Positions 5,859-7,410 of a stretch of 7,410 nucleotides of DNA are shown here, piece by piece. How positions within the stretch are numbered: position 1 is the stretch's first letter; the number at the start of each line of letters is the position of its first letter. This DNA is from an uncultured Collinsella sp. (lineage in GTDB: Bacteria; Actinomycetota; Coriobacteriia; Coriobacteriales; Coriobacteriaceae). The notes under the pieces were generated by a model. That model saw only the letters and a list, made by a program, of their open reading frames with translations. It did no database searches and had not been told where the DNA came from. The stretch covers positions 1 through 7,410 of the forward strand of contig CABRFW010000078.1 in the NCBI GenBank assembly GCA_902470265.1, given 5' to 3'. The translations under genes were made by a program, and so were the position numbers.

Positions 5859-5914
5859 TTGCAGAACTGTGCATAGTGTATATATACTGTGCTTACCGGT
5901 TATATACACGTGTA
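5859..5914 (+). promoter_or_regulatory. Promoter and likely autoregulatory operators of the GntR/ABC operon
   Basis: TTGCAG (5859-5864) with TATATA (5881-5886, 16-bp spacing) or TATACT (5883-5888, 18-bp spacing) forms a plausible promoter in an AT-rich island. Over it lie a 9-bp perfect inverted repeat, GTGTATATA (5876-5884) and TATATACAC (5901-5909), with a 16-bp spacer, and two perfect 10-bp palindromes, GTATATATAC (5878-5887) and TACACGTGTA (5905-5914). YtrA-type GntR repressors bind symmetrical sites next to their own promoters, so binding here would block the -10 region and early transcription. The AAGGAG ribosome binding site of the GntR gene is at 5926-5931. Confidence 0.65.
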
Positions 5915-5936
5915 GCCCATCAGCTAAGGAGCCGCT

Positions 5937-6317
5937 GTGGACATCATCCTATCCAATTCGAGCGATAAGCCCATCTACGAGCAGATAACCTCGCAGGTCA
6001 AAGCTCAGATTTTATCGGGCACGCTCGCTGCGGGAGCCAAACTCCCCAGCATCCGTGCACTCGCGAGCGATCTTGGCGTGAGCGTCATCACCACCAAGCG
6101 CGCCTACGCCGACCTGGAGCAGCTCGGGTTTATCTGCACCGTGCAGGGCAAGGGCTGTTTTGTCGCCGAGGGCAACCAAGAACTCTTGCGCGAAAACCAG
6201 CTCTGCCATATCGAAGAGCTGCTTGCGAAAGCGGCAAGCCAAGCCGAAGCCTTGGGTGTCACGCGCGACAAGCTGCACGAGATGCTCGACCTGGTAGCCC
6301 CCGAAACCATGCAGTAG
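5937..6317 (+). CDS. GntR-family regulator, YtrA subfamily
   Basis: Short GntR-type repressor, probably dimeric, controlling its own ABC transporter operon. 126 residues, matching the YtrA subfamily, which has a winged helix-turn-helix followed only by a short helical dimerisation tail and no large effector domain. Residues 10-77 hold the DNA-binding domain: DKPIYEQITSQVKAQILSG, then KLPSIRALASDLGVS and the recognition helix region ITTKRAYADLEQLGF, and the wing GKGCFV. Residues 80-126 are the helical tail. The start is GTG at 5937, supported by AAGGAG five bases upstream; no nearer in-frame ATG fits the domain start. The ATPase gene begins 23 bp downstream. As in the ytr operon of Bacillus subtilis, the regulator comes first and is expected to repress the operon until cell-envelope stress or a ligand relieves it; what relieves it here is unknown. 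Confidence 0.93.
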   Translation: MDIILSNSSDKPIYEQITSQVKAQILSGTLAAGAKLPSIRALASDLGVSVITTKRAYADLEQLGFICTVQGKGCFVAEGNQELLRENQLCHIEELLAKAASQAEALGVTRDKLHEMLDLVAPETMQ

Positions 6318-6340
6318 CCATCTGCAAGAAAGGCTATACC

Positions 6341-7222
6341 ATGCAAAACTTGCTAGAACTCAAAGGCATCTCACGCCGTATGAGCGACCGTTTTTCGCTG
6401 CGTGATGTCACGCTCGCTGTGGAGCCCGGCCAGATCGTCGGCTTTGTGGGTGCCAACGGTGCCGGCAAAACAACGACGATTCGAGCCGCGCTTGGGCTTA
6501 TCAAACTCGATGCCGGCGAGGTGCACCTGTTTGGGCAGCGCTGTGGCGCCGACGCACCCGGTGAAGCGCAGCGCTGCTTGCGCACCCGTGTCGGTCTCGT
6601 GCTGGACACGTGTCCTTTCCCTTCCACACTCAAGGTGGGCCAGATTGAGTCGCTCGTAGGCCCGGCGTACCCCACGTGGGACCGCGAAACGTTCGCCGGA
6701 TTCATCAACCGATTTGGCCTCGATCCCAAGACAAAGGTCAAGGACCTCTCCCGCGGCATGGGTATGAAGCTGCAGCTCGCCTGCGCGCTCAGCCACAATG
6801 CCAAGCTGCTCGTTTTGGACGAAGCCACCGCGGGCCTCGATCCCATGGCACGCGAGGAACTGCTCGATGAGATGCTCGCCTTTGTCGCCGACGGCCAGCG
6901 CAGCGTGCTGCTCTCGAGCCACATTACGTCTGATCTCGATCGTGCTGCCGACCGCGTCATCTGCATCGATAACGGCTCGATTGTGTTTGACCTGCCGCGC
7001 GAGGAAATTACCGACCGCGCCGGCATCGCCCACTGCACTCAGGCACAGGCCGCCGAGCTTATGGCTTGCGTCGAAGGCGCCCGCGCCGCCCACCACGCCT
7101 ATAGCGTGGACGTGCTCGTGCCCAACCGTCGCGAAACGCTCGAGGCCTTTCCCGAGATTCCCTGCGATCGGGCAACCATTGATGACTATCTGCGCCTCAT
7201 GCTGAAAGGGGCTTTGAAATGA
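6341..7222 (+). CDS. ABC transporter ATP-binding protein (YtrB/BcrA-like)
   Basis: Cytoplasmic ATPase subunit that powers an ABC-2 type exporter or membrane-associated complex. 293 residues: nucleotide-binding domain over about 1-220, then a ~70-residue C-terminal extension. Walker A is GANGAGKTT at 37-45 (Lys43). Walker B is LLVLDE at 156-161 (Asp160, Glu161). The H-loop histidine is His194 (SSHITSDLD). The signature is LSRGM at 136-140 rather than LSGGQ, and Asp89 (GLVLD) stands where the Q-loop glutamine usually is. Both changes, and the AYPTWD segment at 109-114, occur in the YtrB-like group as I know it, so they need not mean loss of activity. The ribosome binding site is GAAAGG at 6328-6333. 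The stop codon overlaps the permease start (ATGA), which indicates translational coupling. The transported substrate is unknown; related systems are linked to cell-wall antibiotic response. Confidence 0.94.
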   Translation: MQNLLELKGISRRMSDRFSLRDVTLAVEPGQIVGFVGANGAGKTTTIRAALGLIKLDAGEVHLFGQRCGADAPGEAQRCLRTRVGLVLDTCPFPSTLKVGQIESLVGPAYPTWDRETFAGFINRFGLDPKTKVKDLSRGMGMKLQLACALSHNAKLLVLDEATAGLDPMAREELLDEMLAFVADGQRSVLLSSHITSDLDRAADRVICIDNGSIVFDLPREEITDRAGIAHCTQAQAAELMACVEGARAAHHAYSVDVLVPNRRETLEAFPEIPCDRATIDDYLRLMLKGALK

Positions 7223-7410
7223 AACGCGCCATTATGTCCGAGCTTGCCATCGTTCGCACGCTCGTCCCGAGCATCGCAGGTGTCGGCCTGTTCATCTTCG
7301 TCGTGCTAACCCTTGCCAACGCATCGGACGGCGATTCCGGTATGAGCGCCGGCGCCTGCGCGGTCAGCGCCATGTCGCCCATCATAATCATGAACTCACT
7401 GGCTGGCTAC
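7219..7410 (+). CDS. ABC-2 type permease, N-terminal part (runs off the window)
   Basis: Only the first 64 codons are present, without a stop. The start ATG overlaps the ATPase stop codon (ATGA, 7219-7222) and has GAAAGGGG at 7204-7211 as ribosome binding site. A short basic N-terminus (MKRAIMSELAIVR) leads into a hydrophobic segment at about 14-34, then a polar loop rich in Gly, Ser and Asp (35-45), then a second hydrophobic stretch from about 47 that includes SPIIIMNSLAGY. This is the start expected for an ABC-2 membrane subunit partnering the ATPase. Too little is present to assign a subfamily; the identification leans on position and topology. Confidence 0.75.
   Translation, partial: MKRAIMSELAIVRTLVPSIAGVGLFIFVVLTLANASDGDSGMSAGACAVSAMSPIIIMNSLAGY

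Noticed and set aside
1..7410. Search for mobile element, toxin-antitoxin, CRISPR or anti-phage genes.
   Set aside because: All long coding regions are assigned to ordinary families, spacing is tight, and there are no long terminal repeats, integrase, transposase or repeat-spacer arrays.

Overview
The window looks like a chromosomal segment from a GC-rich Gram-positive anaerobe. Protein style, codon usage and strong AAGGAG-type ribosome binding sites suggest a Coriobacteriia-like actinobacterium such as Collinsella. That placement rests on overall recognition, not on a marker gene. All genes are of ordinary bacterial type. I see no phage, insertion sequence, CRISPR array, rRNA or credible tRNA.

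Layout. (1) Positions 1-1672: a LysR-type regulator (minus strand, C-terminus cut by the window edge) is divergent from a 10-TM EamA/DMT exporter, across a 158-bp gap with overlapping candidate promoters. (2) Positions 1761-2486: uracil-DNA glycosylase, plus strand, preceded by a small hairpin overlapping a TACAAT box. (3) Positions 2500-2536: a perfect 11-bp GC-rich stem between convergent genes; its A/T-tract favours termination on the minus strand. (4) Positions 2538-3950: a two-gene minus-strand operon of a VUT-family (queuosine precursor transporter-like) membrane protein followed by a short-chain dehydrogenase/reductase. The stop codon of the first lies inside the ribosome binding site of the second. 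The operon has a good promoter (TTGCCT-N17-TATCAT) and a leader of about 80 nt that can form a 7-bp hairpin plus a loop-tail pseudoknot next to the ribosome binding site. (5) Positions 4071-5720: peptide chain release factor 3 (prfC), minus strand, ending at a strong hairpin. (6) Positions 5859-7410: a YtrA-type GntR repressor, an ABC ATPase and the start of an ABC-2 permease, all plus strand and tightly spaced, behind a promoter containing a long inverted repeat and two palindromes.

How the genes work together. Two regulator-transporter pairings are visible: LysR with EamA, and GntR/YtrA with the ABC exporter. The VUT-SDR operon may carry its own RNA-level control. prfC and ung are housekeeping genes for translation termination and DNA repair.

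The most interesting lead is the VUT leader RNA. It has the general build of a preQ1-type riboswitch (hairpin, A-rich tail, pseudoknot, adjacent Shine-Dalgarno) but does not match, as far as I can judge by eye, the published preQ1-I core. The second lead is the symmetrical operator region of the YtrA-type regulator.
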